Shown here: one piece after another, positions 32,998-42,874 of the stretch | How positions within the stretch are numbered: position 1 is the stretch's first letter | Layout: every line of letters starts with the position of its first letter | Assembly: GCF_003254475.1 (NCBI RefSeq) | Contig: NZ_QFYQ01000001.1 | Coordinates: 2,914,001 to 2,978,000 of the forward strand | DNA length: 64,000 nt | Direction of reading: 5' to 3' | Source of the DNA: Phenylobacterium soli | GTDB taxonomy: Bacteria; Pseudomonadota; Alphaproteobacteria; Caulobacterales; Caulobacteraceae | The notes under the pieces: generated by a model | Told to the model about the DNA's origin: nothing | Seen by the model: only the letters and a program-made list of their open reading frames with translations | Databases searched by the model: none | Made by a program: the position numbers and the translations under genes

Positions 32998-34527
32998 TCA
33001 CCTCGCGCCGTAGAGATTCATGACGTCGCGGCGGAAGGCCGACTGGCTGTCGGGGCGGCTGTAGAACATGTGGCCGCCCGGATAGATCGAGATCTTCACC
33101 CGCCCCGGATCGCCCATCTGCGGCATCTGGTCGACGATCAGCTGCGAGGCGAAGAAGGGGCAGGAAAGGTCGTCGTAGCCGTGGACGATCAGCACCTTCA
33201 TCTTCGGGTCGGCGGCCACCGCCTGGCGCAGGTCCGAGACGCTCTCGACCTGGGTGAACCAGTTCTTCTCCCAGGCCTGGTTCACGGCGTTGGAGAGGGC
33301 GTTGTAGCGGCCCTCGACCTTCCAGCCGACCGTGCGGGTGGTGAAGTCGACCATGGCCGAGGTGGTCGGGGCGATGATGGCGTCGAGGATCGGGTCGCCG
33401 GCGCGCTGCTGCTGCGACCAGGGGTACGGGTCCCAGGTCGTGACGTTGCTGTCGTAGACGGAGGCAAGCTTGCCCTCCTTGCGATAGAGCTCTCGCAGGA
33501 ACGTGCCGGTGTCGACGCGGCCGCCCATGTGCTGCACCAGGGCGGGGTCGAGGCCGGTGTAGCGAGTGACGTGGTCGACCACGCGGTCCACCGCGGCGGG
33601 GTCCTTGCGGCCGGCCAGGAGATCCACGGCGAAGTCGGTGCGGGCGTAATGTTCGACCTCGGCCAGGGTCTGGCCGTTGAGCGGCTTGCCCTGGCGCTCG
33701 TAGTTGGCCGCGGCCATGGACGGCAGGGCGACGATGTAGGGCAGCGGCGAGATGTCCTCGAAGGCCTGGGTGCGGGCGTCCAGGAACGGGGAGACCATCA
33801 CGACGCCTGACGGACCGACGCCCAGCTCGGACTGCAGGTAGTGGGCGATGGCGGGGGCGCGGTAGCCGCCGTAGCTCTCGCCGACCACGTACTTGGGCGA
33901 GGCCATGCGGCCGTTCTTCACCAGCCAGTCGAAAACGATCCGCGACAGGTAGGCGACATCCTCCTTGACCTGGAAGAAGTGCTTCTTGGTCTCCTCCTGG
34001 TCGACCAGCGAACGGGAGTAGCCGGTGCCGACCGGATCGATGAAGACGAGGTCGGTGAAATCGAGCCAGGTGCCGGCGTTGTCGATCAGCCGGACCGGAT
34101 CGGAGGCTGAATCGCCCTGGGCGCCGAACTGGATCCGCTTCGGCCCGATGGCGCCCATGTTGAGATAGACGCTGGCCGCGCCCGGGCCGCCGTTGAAGGC
34201 GAAGGTCACGGGCCGGGCCGGATCGCGCGGGCCATCGACGGTGTAGGCGGTGAAGACCACCTCGGCGATCTTCTTGCCCTTCTCATCCCGCACCGGCAGC
34301 GAGCCGACGGTGGCGGTGTAGTTCACCGTCTTGCCGGCGATGTGGATCACCTGCTTGACGCTGGCGTCGGCCGGGAACGGCGGGAAGTCGATCTTGTCCT
34401 TGTCGCCGCCCTTGTCCTTGGCGGCGTCGGCCTTGGCCGGCTCGTCGGCGGCGAAGGCGGCGCTCGTCGCGCTGAAGCCCACGCACAGGGCCAGGACGGC
34501 CGCGGCCGCCGTCATCGTCTTACGCAT
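32998..34527 (-). CDS. Secreted S10 family serine carboxypeptidase
   Basis: The 509-residue protein has a signal peptide (MRKTMTAAAAVLALCVGFSA, cleaved at AFA/ADE) and a Lys/Asp-rich spacer, then the S10 alpha/beta-hydrolase domain: FAFNGGPGAASVYLNMGAIG as the substrate-binding loop, FIDPVGTGYSRSL, and the nucleophile Ser218 in VVGESYGGYRAPAIA. The Asp is in HGYDDLSCPF (452/453) and His486 is in YPGGHMFYSR. S10 enzymes remove C-terminal residues from peptides. The bacterial members are periplasmic and common in Caulobacterales and sphingomonads. A single-gene unit by spacing. Confidence 0.94.
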   Translation of the reverse strand: MRKTMTAAAAVLALCVGFSATSAAFAADEPAKADAAKDKGGDKDKIDFPPFPADASVKQVIHIAGKTVNYTATVGSLPVRDEKGKKIAEVVFTAYTVDGPRDPARPVTFAFNGGPGAASVYLNMGAIGPKRIQFGAQGDSASDPVRLIDNAGTWLDFTDLVFIDPVGTGYSRSLVDQEETKKHFFQVKEDVAYLSRIVFDWLVKNGRMASPKYVVGESYGGYRAPAIAHYLQSELGVGPSGVVMVSPFLDARTQAFEDISPLPYIVALPSMAAANYERQGKPLNGQTLAEVEHYARTDFAVDLLAGRKDPAAVDRVVDHVTRYTGLDPALVQHMGGRVDTGTFLRELYRKEGKLASVYDSNVTTWDPYPWSQQQRAGDPILDAIIAPTTSAMVDFTTRTVGWKVEGRYNALSNAVNQAWEKNWFTQVESVSDLRQAVAADPKMKVLIVHGYDDLSCPFFASQLIVDQMPQMGDPGRVKISIYPGGHMFYSRPDSQSAFRRDVMNLYGAR

Positions 34528-34631
34528 GCTAAGGATTCCCCCTCTGGTCGCCGCAGGATGGCCAAGAACGGCGCAGCCGCAAGCGAAACCGCAGATAGAT
34601 TTCGCGGGTCTGCGGCGATGGAGGGGAAGAA

Positions 34632-34661
34632 CCTTCCTTTCCCGCGGACGTGAAAGGAAGG
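34632..34661 (-). terminator. Hairpin after the YghU-type GST gene
   Basis: CCTTCCTTTC and GAAAGGAAGG form a perfect 10-bp inverted repeat with a 10-base loop, 9 bases past the stop at 34671 on the minus strand. The following TTCTTCC is only partly T-rich, so termination efficiency is uncertain. Confidence 0.5.
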
Positions 34662-34670
34662 CGGTGCGCC

Positions 34671-35546
34671 CTAGGCCTTCTCTTCGACCTTGTCGAAGTC
34701 GCTGGCGTCGTGACGTTCCTTGATGCCGTTGCCTTCGGCGCGGTTGACGCGGCGCCCGCGCTGCACGGCGGGGCGGTGGCCGACGGCCTCGGTCCAGCGC
34801 TGGACATTCTTGTAGGACCCCACGTCGAGGAACTCGCCCGCCCCGTAGACCAGTCCCTTGGCCAGCGCGCCGTACCAGGGCCAGGTGGCCATGTCGGCGA
34901 TGGTGTACTCATCGCCCGCCAGGTACTCGGCCTCGCCGAGGCGCCGATCCAGCACGTCCATCTGGCGCTTCACCTCCATGGCGTAGCGGTCGATGGCGTA
35001 TTCGATCTTGAACGGGGCGTAGGCGTAGAAGTGGCCGAAGCCGCCACCAAGGAACGGTGCGGAGCCGACCTGCCAGAAGAGCCAGGACAGGGTCTCAGCG
35101 CGCTTCTCCGGATCGGCGGGCAGGAAGGCGCCGAACTTCTCGGCCAGGTGCATCAGGATCGCGCCGGACTCGAAGAGCCGGATCGGCTTGGGGCCTGACC
35201 GGTCCATCAGGGCCGGGATCTTGGAATTGGGGTTCACGTCGACGAAGCCGGACGAGAACTGGTCGCCGGAGCCGATGTTGATCAGCCAGGCGTCGTACTC
35301 CGCGCCCTTGTGGCCCAGTTCGAGGAGCTCCTCGAACATGATGGTCACCTTGATGCCGTTGGGCGTGCCCAGCGAATAGAGCTGGAAGGGATGCTTGCCG
35401 ACAGGCAGGTCCTTCTCGTGAGTAGGGCCGGCGATCGGGCGGTTGATGTTGGCGAACCGCCCGCCGTTCTCCTTGTTCCAGGACCAGACCTTGGGCGGGA
35501 CGTACTCGCTGAGCTGCTGGCCAGCGGGTTTGGCGGCGTCGGTCAT
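34671..35546 (-). CDS. yghU: Glutathione-dependent disulfide-bond oxidoreductase (YghU-type GST)
   Basis: I start at the ATG at 35546 (MTDAAKPAGQQLSEYVPPKV), giving 291 residues, close to E. coli YghU (288). Family features: KVWSWNKENGGRFANINRPI, GPTHEKDLPVGKHPFQLYSL, then the thioredoxin-like domain with GTPNGIKVTIMFEELLELG, SGFVDVNPNSKIPALMD and IRLFESGAILMHLAEKFG. The helical domain ends in AGDEYTIADMATWPWYGALA. The family binds two glutathione molecules and reduces disulfides. A perfect inverted repeat follows the stop. Confidence 0.95.
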   Translation of the reverse strand: MTDAAKPAGQQLSEYVPPKVWSWNKENGGRFANINRPIAGPTHEKDLPVGKHPFQLYSLGTPNGIKVTIMFEELLELGHKGAEYDAWLINIGSGDQFSSGFVDVNPNSKIPALMDRSGPKPIRLFESGAILMHLAEKFGAFLPADPEKRAETLSWLFWQVGSAPFLGGGFGHFYAYAPFKIEYAIDRYAMEVKRQMDVLDRRLGEAEYLAGDEYTIADMATWPWYGALAKGLVYGAGEFLDVGSYKNVQRWTEAVGHRPAVQRGRRVNRAEGNGIKERHDASDFDKVEEKA

Positions 35547-35680
35547 TCGGCGGACTTTCTTGATATGCGTGGAGCGGCCCAGGGCTTGGCATATTGGCGC
35601 CCTCGGCGCGCGCCGCAATGTCGCAGCCGCACGGCATAGCTTCAGGGCATGGGGCGAGCCCCTCCCCGTCCACGCCGGGG

Positions 35681-38344
35681 CTAGGCCGCCCCGAGCCTCG
35701 CCAACGCCCCTTCCAGCTTGGCCTTGGCCGCTTCGGCGTCGGCGAGGCGCTCGCGGTTCTCCTCGACCACCTCCTCGGGCGCGCGCGCCACGAAGTCGGG
35801 ATTGCCGAGCTTCTTGCCGAGTTTGTCGATCTCAGAACCGAGGCCGGCGACTTCCTTGGCCAGGCGCGTCCGCTCGGCGGCGAGGTCGATGAACTCGGCC
35901 ACCGGCAGCGCCAGCGTCGCGCCCTTCACCACATAGGGGATGGCCCCGACGGGCGCGGCGTCCTCGAAGCGGACCTCGGCGACGCGGAGAAGCTGGCCGA
36001 TCAGAGGCGCGGCGGCCTCGAGCACCTTGCGCTGCTCGGCCGAGGCTTCGATCACCAGCAGCGGCGGGCGGGCCGAAGGCGGCACGTTGAGCTCGGCGCG
36101 GACCGAGCGCCCCTCGGAGATCGCCTCGACGATCAGCTCGATCTCGGCGTCGGCGGCCGCATCGACCAGGCTCGCCGACAGCTGCGGCCAGGGGGCGGTC
36201 AACAGGAAGCCCGTGTGCGCGCGCGCGGCCCCGAGGTCGGCCGTCTGCGCCCACAGTTCCTCGGTGAGGAACGGCATGATCGGGTGCAACAGGACGAGGA
36301 TCTGGTCGAGCACCCAGGCCGCCGTGGCTTGCGTCTCGGCCTTGGCCGCGGCGTCGGCGCCATTCAGGATCGGCTTGGAGAGCTCGACGTACCAGTCGCA
36401 GAAGGTGTTCCAGATGAAGCGGTAGAGGGTGTTGGCCGCCTCGTCGAAGCCGCAGTCGGTGAGCGCTTCGGTCACCGCCCCCGCCGTCCGCACCGTCTCG
36501 CCGACGATCCAGCGATTGAGCGTGCCCTTCACCTGGGATGGGTCGAAGGCCTCGGCGCGGGCGCAGCCGTTCATCTGGCAGAAGCGTGTGGCGTTCCACA
36601 GCTTGGTGCCGAAATTGCGATAACCTTCAATGCGCTGCCGCGAGAGCTTGATGTCGCGCGCCGCACCGCTCATGGCCGTCAGGGTGAAGCGCAGGGCATC
36701 GGCCCCGAACTCGTCCACCAGCTCCAGCGGGTCCATGACGTTGCCCTTGGACTTGGACATCTTGGCGCCCGAGGCGTCGCGGACCAGGGCGTTGATGAAG
36801 ACCCGCTTGAACGGGACCTCGCCCATGAAGTGAATGCCCTGCATCATCATCCGGGCGACCCAGAAAAAGATGATGTCGAAGCCGGTGATCAGGGTGTGGG
36901 TCGGATAGAAGCGGCGGACGTCCTCGCTCTTTTCGGGCCAACCGAGGGTAGAGAACGGCCACAGGGCGGAGGAGAACCAGGTGTCGAGGACGTCCTCGTC
37001 CTGCTTCAGGTCGGTCGGCCGGCCGTAGTGCTCCTCGGCCTGACGCCTGGCCTCGGCCTCGGTCTCCTCGACGAACACCTTGCCGTCCGGTCCGAACCAG
37101 GCGGGAATGCGGTGACCCCACCAGAGCTGGCGCGAGATGCACCAGGGCTGGATGTTCCGCATCCACTCGAAATAGGTCTTCTCCCAGTGCTTGGGCACGA
37201 AGACGGTGTCGCCCGTTTCCACCGCGGCGATGGCCGGCTTGGCCAGCACCTCGGCGGCGACGTACCATTGGTCGGTCAGATAGGGCTCGACCACGACGCC
37301 GGAGCGGTCGCCGTGCGGCACCATGTGGCGGGTCTTCTCGATGCCGCGCAGCAGCCCGAGCGCCTCGAACTGCTCCACCACCTTCTTGCGCGCCGCGAAG
37401 CGGTCGAGGCCTCGGTATTCGGCCGGCGCGTTGTCGTTGATCCGCCCGAAGTCATCGAGGACGTTGATCATCGGCAGGTTGTGGCGCTTGCCCACGGCGA
37501 AGTCGTTGAAGTCGTGGGCCGGCGTGATCTTCACCGCGCCCGAGCCCTTCTCCGGATCGGCGTAGTCGTCGGCGATGATCGGCACAGGGCGATTGACGAT
37601 GGGCAGGCGCACGGCCTTGCCGATCAGGCCCTTGTACCGGTCGTCCGACGGATGGACCGCGACCGCCGTATCGCCCAGCATGGTCTCTGGGCGTGTCGTG
37701 GCGACGACGATCTCGCCGGAGCCGTCCTCCAGCGGATAGGCGAAATGCCAGTAGTGGCCGTCCACCTCGCGCTGCTCGACCTCGAGGTCGGAGATGGCGG
37801 TCTGGAAGTGCGGGTCCCAGTTCACCAGCCGCTTGTCGCGGTAGATGAGCTTTTGCTTGTAGAGGGTGACGAACACCTTGCGGACGGCGGCCGAGAGGCC
37901 CTCGTCCAGGGTGAAGCGCTCCCGGCTCCAGTCGCACGAGGCGCCCAGCCGGCGGAGCTGGTTGACGATCGTCCCGCCGGACTTGGCCTTCCACTCCCAG
38001 ACCTTGTCGACGAAGGCGTCGCGCCCGAGGTCGCGGCGACCGATGTTGCCCTCGGCGGCGAGCTGGCGTTCGACCACCATCTGAGTGGCGATGCCGGCAT
38101 GGTCGGTGCCCGGCAGCCACAAGGCCGCCTTGCCGCGCATCCGCTCGAAGCGGATCAGCACATCTTGCAGGGTGTTGTTCAGCGCGTGGCCGATGTGCAG
38201 CGAGCCGGTGACGTTCGGCGGCGGGATGACGATCGAGAACGGCTCGGCGTTCGGGTCGTTCGTCGGCGCGAACGCGCCGGAGGCTTCCCAGGCGGCGTAC
38301 AGGCGCGGCTCGGCGGTCTTGGGATCGAAGGTCTTTTCAAGCAT
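35681..38344 (-). CDS. valS: Valyl-tRNA synthetase
   Basis: The start is the ATG at 38344 ([20 protein letters not shown]), giving 887 residues, normal for ValS. Class I signatures are present: [13 protein letters not shown] (HIGH) and [19 protein letters not shown] (KMSKS). The editing domain has [19 protein letters not shown], and [17 protein letters not shown] is typical of ValS. The C-terminus is a coiled-coil tRNA-binding arm ([20 protein letters not shown]). It charges tRNA(Val). It lies in the conserved alphaproteobacterial order with popZ, tolC and a PIMT-like gene. Confidence 0.97.
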   Translation of the reverse strand: MLEKTFDPKTAEPRLYAAWEASGAFAPTNDPNAEPFSIVIPPPNVTGSLHIGHALNNTLQDVLIRFERMRGKAALWLPGTDHAGIATQMVVERQLAAEGNIGRRDLGRDAFVDKVWEWKAKSGGTIVNQLRRLGASCDWSRERFTLDEGLSAAVRKVFVTLYKQKLIYRDKRLVNWDPHFQTAISDLEVEQREVDGHYWHFAYPLEDGSGEIVVATTRPETMLGDTAVAVHPSDDRYKGLIGKAVRLPIVNRPVPIIADDYADPEKGSGAVKITPAHDFNDFAVGKRHNLPMINVLDDFGRINDNAPAEYRGLDRFAARKKVVEQFEALGLLRGIEKTRHMVPHGDRSGVVVEPYLTDQWYVAAEVLAKPAIAAVETGDTVFVPKHWEKTYFEWMRNIQPWCISRQLWWGHRIPAWFGPDGKVFVEETEAEARRQAEEHYGRPTDLKQDEDVLDTWFSSALWPFSTLGWPEKSEDVRRFYPTHTLITGFDIIFFWVARMMMQGIHFMGEVPFKRVFINALVRDASGAKMSKSKGNVMDPLELVDEFGADALRFTLTAMSGAARDIKLSRQRIEGYRNFGTKLWNATRFCQMNGCARAEAFDPSQVKGTLNRWIVGETVRTAGAVTEALTDCGFDEAANTLYRFIWNTFCDWYVELSKPILNGADAAAKAETQATAAWVLDQILVLLHPIMPFLTEELWAQTADLGAARAHTGFLLTAPWPQLSASLVDAAADAEIELIVEAISEGRSVRAELNVPPSARPPLLVIEASAEQRKVLEAAAPLIGQLLRVAEVRFEDAAPVGAIPYVVKGATLALPVAEFIDLAAERTRLAKEVAGLGSEIDKLGKKLGNPDFVARAPEEVVEENRERLADAEAAKAKLEGALARLGAA

Positions 38345-38398
38345 GGGGCGTCTTTGAGGCTGGCGGGCTGCATACATGCCCGCGCCATCAGGGGGAAG

Positions 38399-38548
38399 CA
38401 TCCCTCCTCTTCGGAGGAGGATGGACCGGGCGTAGCCCGGACCGGGTGGGGGCGCGAGGATCAGGCCCGGCGCACGTCGCTCGAGCGAAACTCCCCCCGT
38501 CCGGGCCGCCGGCGCGGCCTTCCCTCCCCCGAGGAGGAGGGCCGGGGG
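38399..38548. repeat. Palindrome-rich GC intergenic element between popZ and valS
   Basis: This 150-base stretch has the appearance of a dispersed intergenic repeat. It starts with a hairpin of CCTCCTC / GAGGAGG around a TTCG loop (38403-38420), continues with GGGCGTAGCCCGG-type pairing, and closes with a related CCCTCC...GGAGGG arrangement at 38522-38542. A sequence of the same style (purine/pyrimidine-rich CTCCCC / GGGGAG hairpins) is found at 50628-50752. Copy number in the genome cannot be seen here. Confidence 0.45.
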
Positions 38549-39139
38549 TTAGCGTACTCGGCTGCGGGCGATGCGCTCGACCTCGGCCTGGACGGCCTCC
38601 TGGACGATGGCCGGCAGGTGGTCGTCGAGCCATTGCTGGAGCAGCGGGCGCAGGAGCTCGCGCACGACGTCTTCCAGAGTGCGGCCCTCGGCGGGCATGG
38701 CGACGGTCTCGGCGAGCTTGCCGAAGGCGTTGGCCGCCGCCGCGGCGGCGGTCGCGCTGACGAGGCTGGGCGCAGGCGCCTCGGGCGCGGCCGCGACAGG
38801 CGCGGGGGCAGGCTCGGGCGCGGCCATCGGCGGCGGGGCGGCGGGGGCGGGCTCGGGTTCGGCCGGCGAATAGACGTCGAGGTCGCCGTGGGTTTCGACC
38901 CGATCGGTCAACTCCAGCGCGTCATCGTCTTCCTCGGGCTCCGGCTCCGGCTCGGCGACCGCCAGGACAGGCTCCGGCTCGGGCATGGCCGCTTCCGGCT
39001 CCGGCTCGGGCGCGGGCTCCTCGACGGGGGGCGCAGCTTCCTTGGCCGCCCCTTCCGGAGCCTCATCCTCGGAGATGATCCGCCGGATGGAGGCCAGGAT
39101 CTCCTCCATCGTCGGTTCCTGGGAGGTCTGTTCTGCCAT
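38549..39139 (-). CDS. popZ: PopZ-type polar organizing protein (DUF2497)
   Basis: GGAAGG just upstream supports the ATG at 39139; 196 residues. The N-terminus has the conserved helix TMEEILASIRRIISEDEAPE, followed by a Pro/Glu-rich disordered region (about 30-130) and a C-terminal helical oligomerisation region (AFGKLAETVAMPAEGRTLED, then VVRELLRPLLQQWLDDHLPA). This is the PopZ layout: an N-terminal helix for client binding, an acidic linker, and C-terminal helices for assembly. In Caulobacter PopZ forms polar condensates that tether ParB/centromere and signalling proteins. Context valS-popZ-tolC-pcm-like supports the call. Confidence 0.92.
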   Translation of the reverse strand: MAEQTSQEPTMEEILASIRRIISEDEAPEGAAKEAAPPVEEPAPEPEPEAAMPEPEPVLAVAEPEPEPEEDDDALELTDRVETHGDLDVYSPAEPEPAPAAPPPMAAPEPAPAPVAAAPEAPAPSLVSATAAAAAANAFGKLAETVAMPAEGRTLEDVVRELLRPLLQQWLDDHLPAIVQEAVQAEVERIARSRVR

Positions 39140-39287
39140 GCGCCTTCCGCCGAAAAGACGAGAATCCGTCGCTGCCCAGCCTAGGCGGGGTTCGGCCATC
39201 CTGCAATTTCCCGGCGGCCGGACGCCACCGTGAAATTCGCCCGTGGGGCGAAACCCACCGGACGAGGACGCGCCGAGAGCGGGCCGA

Positions 39288-40814
39288 CTACTTCTTCGGC
39301 GCGGGCGCAGCCGGCGGCGGCTGCAGGCCCGGCGGGATCGGCTTTTCCTGCGGCATGGGCCTGGCCATGGGGATCGGCGGCACGGCGACCGCGCGGTCGA
39401 CGATGGCGATGCCCTCTTCCCACGGCACCCAGCCCAGCGAGATGCGCAAGCGTCGGAAGTTGTGGGCCGCGTCGTACTGCGGCGTAGTCGGCACCAGATC
39501 CTTGCCCTCGAGCCGGCCCATAGCCAGCAGCAGGTTGGCTGCCGAGACATACTCGTCGTGGCGCGCCGAGACGAGGCTTAGCTGGGCGTTCCGCAGTTCG
39601 ACGTCGGCGTTCAGCACGTCGAGGGTGGTGCGCAGGCCGACCTGCTGCTCCTGGCGGGTGCCCTCGGCGGCGATCTCGGCGGCGCGCACCTGCTGGGTGT
39701 TGGAAGTGATGTTCGCGCGCGAGGCGATCAGGGTGTTCCAGTACTGGGTCACCTGCTGCAGCACCGAGCGGCGCTGGCCCTCGATGGTGATCCGGTCGGC
39801 GTTGTTGCGCTCGATGGCCTGGCGGATGCGCGAGGAGGTCAGGCCGCCGTTGAACAGCGGCAGGGTGACGCCGAGCGTCGTCGTCACGTCCTTCTGGTAA
39901 AGGTCGCGAGCAATCGGATCGATGCCGGTCGAGCCGTTGAAGGTCAGGGTGCTCTGCAGGTCGACGCGCGGCATGCGCTCGGCGCGGGCGCCGGCGACGC
40001 GGGCGCGGCTGGCCTGCTCCGCGAACTGCTGGGCGCGGAGCTGCGGGTTGAATTTCTCGGCGACCGAGAAGGCCTCGTCCGGGTCGGCCGGCAGCAGGTA
40101 CGCCAGCGACGGCTCCGGCTCGAGCGTGCCGGGGTTCTGGCCGACGACGGTGGCGTAGGCGGCGCGGCTGACGGCGAGCTGGGCCTGGGAGCTCTGAAGC
40201 TGCGCCTGGGCGGCGGCGAGGCGCGCCTCTGACTGGGCCACGTCGGTGCGGGTGATCTCACCCACGTCGAAGCGCGCACGGCTCTCTTCGAGCTGGCGCT
40301 GAAGGACGCCGAGGTCCTCCTGGCGGATGTTGAGGGCCTCCTGGTCGCGGCGGACGTCCTCGTAGGCCTGGATCACGGCCTGCAGCACCTGGGACTCGAC
40401 CCGGCGCAGGTTCTCGCGGCCCTGAAGCACGTCGGCCTGCGCGGCCGAGACGGCCGCGGCGGTGCGCCCACCGGTCCACACCGGCTGGCTGAAGGACAGC
40501 CGAGCGCCGCTCGTGTTGCCCTGGGAGATCGAAGGTGTCCGGATCCCGCCGCCGATGGCCCGCGGCGTGCGGACGTCGTCCCAGCTCACCGAGGCGCTGG
40601 CGGTGATCGTCGGGCGCCAGCCCGAACGGGCCTGGACCCAGTTCTCGTCGAGCGCGCGTTGCGTGGCGCGCTGGGCCTGAAGCGTGGGGTTGGTCTGATA
40701 GGCGAGCGCGATGGCGTCCGAGAGGGTCTCGCTCCAGGCGGGCGCAGCGGCTGCGCTCAGGCCGGCGACGCCCAGTCCGGCCGCCAGCAACCGTCCGCGA
40801 AGGCTCTTCGACAT
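39288..40814 (-). CDS. tolC: TolC family outer membrane efflux/secretion channel
   Basis: The start is the ATG at 40814 (MSKSLRGRLLAAGLGVAGLS), with a signal peptide ending in AWS/ETLSD; 508 residues. The two structural repeats of TolC are visible, each with long coiled helices (QVLQAVIQAYEDVRRDQEAL, RFDVGEITRTDVAQSEARLA) and the repeat-2 equivalents (QQVTQYWNTLIASRANITSN, EQQVGLRTTLDVLNADVELR). The C-terminus is Pro/Ala-rich. It is the RsaF-like channel for type I secretion and RND efflux. The RTX protein at 15052 is a possible substrate. Confidence 0.95.
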   Translation of the reverse strand: MSKSLRGRLLAAGLGVAGLSAAAAPAWSETLSDAIALAYQTNPTLQAQRATQRALDENWVQARSGWRPTITASASVSWDDVRTPRAIGGGIRTPSISQGNTSGARLSFSQPVWTGGRTAAAVSAAQADVLQGRENLRRVESQVLQAVIQAYEDVRRDQEALNIRQEDLGVLQRQLEESRARFDVGEITRTDVAQSEARLAAAQAQLQSSQAQLAVSRAAYATVVGQNPGTLEPEPSLAYLLPADPDEAFSVAEKFNPQLRAQQFAEQASRARVAGARAERMPRVDLQSTLTFNGSTGIDPIARDLYQKDVTTTLGVTLPLFNGGLTSSRIRQAIERNNADRITIEGQRRSVLQQVTQYWNTLIASRANITSNTQQVRAAEIAAEGTRQEQQVGLRTTLDVLNADVELRNAQLSLVSARHDEYVSAANLLLAMGRLEGKDLVPTTPQYDAAHNFRRLRISLGWVPWEEGIAIVDRAVAVPPIPMARPMPQEKPIPPGLQPPPAAPAPKK

Positions 40815-40935
40815 TCCAAATCCCCGGTGAGACGAGAAAGACGTATGCCCTATATGCCGAGCCATGAGGCGAAGACTAGGGGGCGTTCGCTTAAGCTTTT
40901 TTCATGTCCAGATTTCGGCGTTGTTTCATGTCAAA

Positions 40936-41505
40936 TCAGAAAGCAAAGCCGTGCTGGATTTCAAGGCCGGCAAGAACCGCGGGCGTAGCGTCGAAAAGCT
41001 CGCGACGGCCGACGCCGTCCTCCGCCTTCACGTAGACGCAGGCCTTGCCCACCGGGCCGTCCCGCTCGATCACGCCCAGCCGGCCGCCGAGCGCCAGGGC
41101 GTTGAGCCACGAGGCCGGCGCCTTGCCCACCGCGCCTTCCACCAGGATGACGTCGAACGGACCGGCCGGAACCGCCCTCAGGTCATCGCCGTCGCAGCGG
41201 GTGACGGCGAGGCCGAGCTGCTCGAGAACCGCAGCGGCGTAGGGCGCGGCGATCGCCAGCGCCGTCTCGCCCGGCATCGGGCGGACCACCTGCAGCAGCT
41301 TGGCCACGTCGCGCGGCTTGAGAAGGACGCGGCCTGGCGCGTGCTCCACCTCGATGTCGGCATAGGCGAGGTAGGCCTTGCCCGCCGGCACGAAGCTCTC
41401 GCGCGGCAGGACGCGCATGGCGTCATGGATGCGCACATCGGTGACATCCTGGGTGCGCACCTGGCTCTCGACCATGTTCTCACGGGCGGCGGCGTAGTCG
41501 GCCAT
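40936..41505 (-). CDS. PIMT-like protein (protein-L-isoaspartate O-methyltransferase family), degenerate SAM motif
   Basis: The 189-residue protein aligns by eye with Pcm: MADYAAARENMVESQVRTQD (RxxMVxxQ), then RVLPRESFVPAGKAYLAYAD, LLKPRDVAKLLQVVRPMPGE, and a Pcm-like PFDVILVEGAVGKAPASWLN. The expected motif I (E-I-G-x-G-x-G-Y) is replaced by ALAIAAPYAAAVLEQL, which lacks the glycines that hold SAM, and the protein is about 30 residues short. It may be catalytically inactive or a binding protein. The gene is 121 bases upstream of tolC on the same strand, as in many alphaproteobacteria. Confidence 0.87.
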   Translation of the reverse strand: MADYAAARENMVESQVRTQDVTDVRIHDAMRVLPRESFVPAGKAYLAYADIEVEHAPGRVLLKPRDVAKLLQVVRPMPGETALAIAAPYAAAVLEQLGLAVTRCDGDDLRAVPAGPFDVILVEGAVGKAPASWLNALALGGRLGVIERDGPVGKACVYVKAEDGVGRRELFDATPAVLAGLEIQHGFAF

Positions 41506-41706
41506 CGGGAATCCTCTTGAACGCGAGTCGTGAACCTTCGGGGCCGCGAGCGGGCGTGCGGCTTATAGCGCGCCGGAGAGGCAAGGCAATCGGACGCCTC
41601 GTCTACTGGCCAGAGTCTGTTGGCAAGAGTCGTTGCCGCAGACGTTCGCTTCTGTTAGCGATCCGCCCCTCTCCCGGGCGCCCCCTCTGGCGCGGCGCCC
41701 GCGAAC

Positions 41707-41780
41707 GGCCTGATGGCGGAGTGGTTACGCAGCGGACTGCAAATCCGTGCACGCCGGTTCGATTCCGGCTCAGGCCTCCA
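41707..41780 (+). tRNA. tRNA-Cys (GCA)
   Basis: A 74-base cloverleaf including an encoded CCA. Acceptor GGCCTGA pairs with TCAGGCC; the anticodon loop is CTGCAAA with GCA in the middle, on a GCGGA/TCCGT stem; the T-arm is GCCGGTTCGATTCCGGC; discriminator T. Confidence 0.97.
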
Positions 41781-41887
41781 CACTTTCCAATCAATTCCAC
41801 CTCTCCCGCCTGTGGCCCCGCCGCCCGGGAACAAAGCTTCGCCTGAGCGACTTCATCATCTTCGAAGCCGACTTGGGGGATGACCGC

Positions 41888-42874
41888 ATGAGCGTGGCCG
41901 TGGCCGCTGGCCAGAAGATGCGGGCCGCCGTCCTGGCGGGGCCCGGCCAGATTCGCCTGGAAGAGGTGACCCGGCCCGAGCCGGGGCCGGGCCAGGTGCG
42001 CCTGAAGCTGGAAGGCTGCGGGGTCTGCGCCTCGAACCTGACCCCCTGGGCCGGGCCCGAGTGGATGGAGTTCCCGACCAAGCCCGGCGCACTCGGCCAT
42101 GAAGGGTGGGGTGTTGTGGACGCGGTCGGCGAGGGCGTCAGCGGGCTGAAGGTCGACGACCGGGTGGCCGCCCTCTCCTACGCCGCCTACGCCGAATACG
42201 ACCTAGCCGAGGAGAGCGCCTGCGTGCGGCTGCCGGCGAGCCTGGCTGGCGAGCCCTTCCCGGGCGAGCCGCTCGGCTGCGCCATGAACATCTTCCGCCG
42301 CGCCGAGATCCGGCCCGGCCAAACCGTCGCCGTGGTCGGCGTCGGGTTCCTGGGCGCCCTCCTGACGCGGCTCGCCAAGGACGCCGGGGCGAGGATCATC
42401 GCGGTCTCGCGCCGGCCCTTCTCCCTCGACGTCGCCGCGCGGATGGGCGCCGACGAGCTCGTCGCCATGGACGATCACTGGAAGATCATCGAGACGGTGA
42501 AGGACCTGACCGAGGGCCGCTTCTGCGAGCGCGTGATCGAGGCGGTCGGCAAGCAATGGCCGCTGGACCTCGCCGGCGAACTGACCGGCGAGCGCGGCCG
42601 GCTGGTGATTGCCGGCTACCACCAGGACGGGGCGCGACAGGTCAACATGCAGCTCTGGAACTGGCGCGGCCTGGACGTGATCAACGCCCACGAGCGCGAT
42701 CCCGAGCTCTACATGCAGGGCATTCGCGAGGCGGTGGCGGCAGTTGCCGCCGGCCGGCTCGACCCCTCCAGCCTCTACACGCACGTCTACCCGCTCGAGG
42801 AGCTGGACGCGGCGCTCGACGCCACCCGAGACCGGCCAGACGGCTTTCTCAAGGCCCTGGTCACCTACCCATGA
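41888..42874 (+). CDS. Zinc-binding MDR alcohol dehydrogenase-like oxidoreductase
   Basis: I take the ATG at 41888 (GGGGGATG precedes it); an alternative ATG is ten codons later. The 328-residue MDR protein has the catalytic zinc region GCGVCASNLTPW (Cys44/Cys47) and GALGHEGWGVVDAVG (His71, Glu72), but lacks the four-Cys structural zinc lobe. The Rossmann core is TVAVVGVGFLGALLTRLAKD. The C-terminal half shows NMQLWNWRGLDVINAHERDP, a feature of sugar/polyol or bacteriochlorophyllide-like MDRs. It is coupled by ATGA to a Gfo/Idh oxidoreductase, which suggests joint action on a sugar- or polyol-type compound. Confidence 0.88.
   Translation: MSVAVAAGQKMRAAVLAGPGQIRLEEVTRPEPGPGQVRLKLEGCGVCASNLTPWAGPEWMEFPTKPGALGHEGWGVVDAVGEGVSGLKVDDRVAALSYAAYAEYDLAEESACVRLPASLAGEPFPGEPLGCAMNIFRRAEIRPGQTVAVVGVGFLGALLTRLAKDAGARIIAVSRRPFSLDVAARMGADELVAMDDHWKIIETVKDLTEGRFCERVIEAVGKQWPLDLAGELTGERGRLVIAGYHQDGARQVNMQLWNWRGLDVINAHERDPELYMQGIREAVAAVAAGRLDPSSLYTHVYPLEELDAALDATRDRPDGFLKALVTYP

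Noticed and set aside
35594..39184. A very long open frame on the plus strand opposite valS and popZ (over 1,100 codons)
   Set aside because: It mirrors two clearly recognised genes, is Arg/Gly/His-rich and low in hydrophobics, and crosses the intergenic element. Such antisense openness is expected at this GC content.
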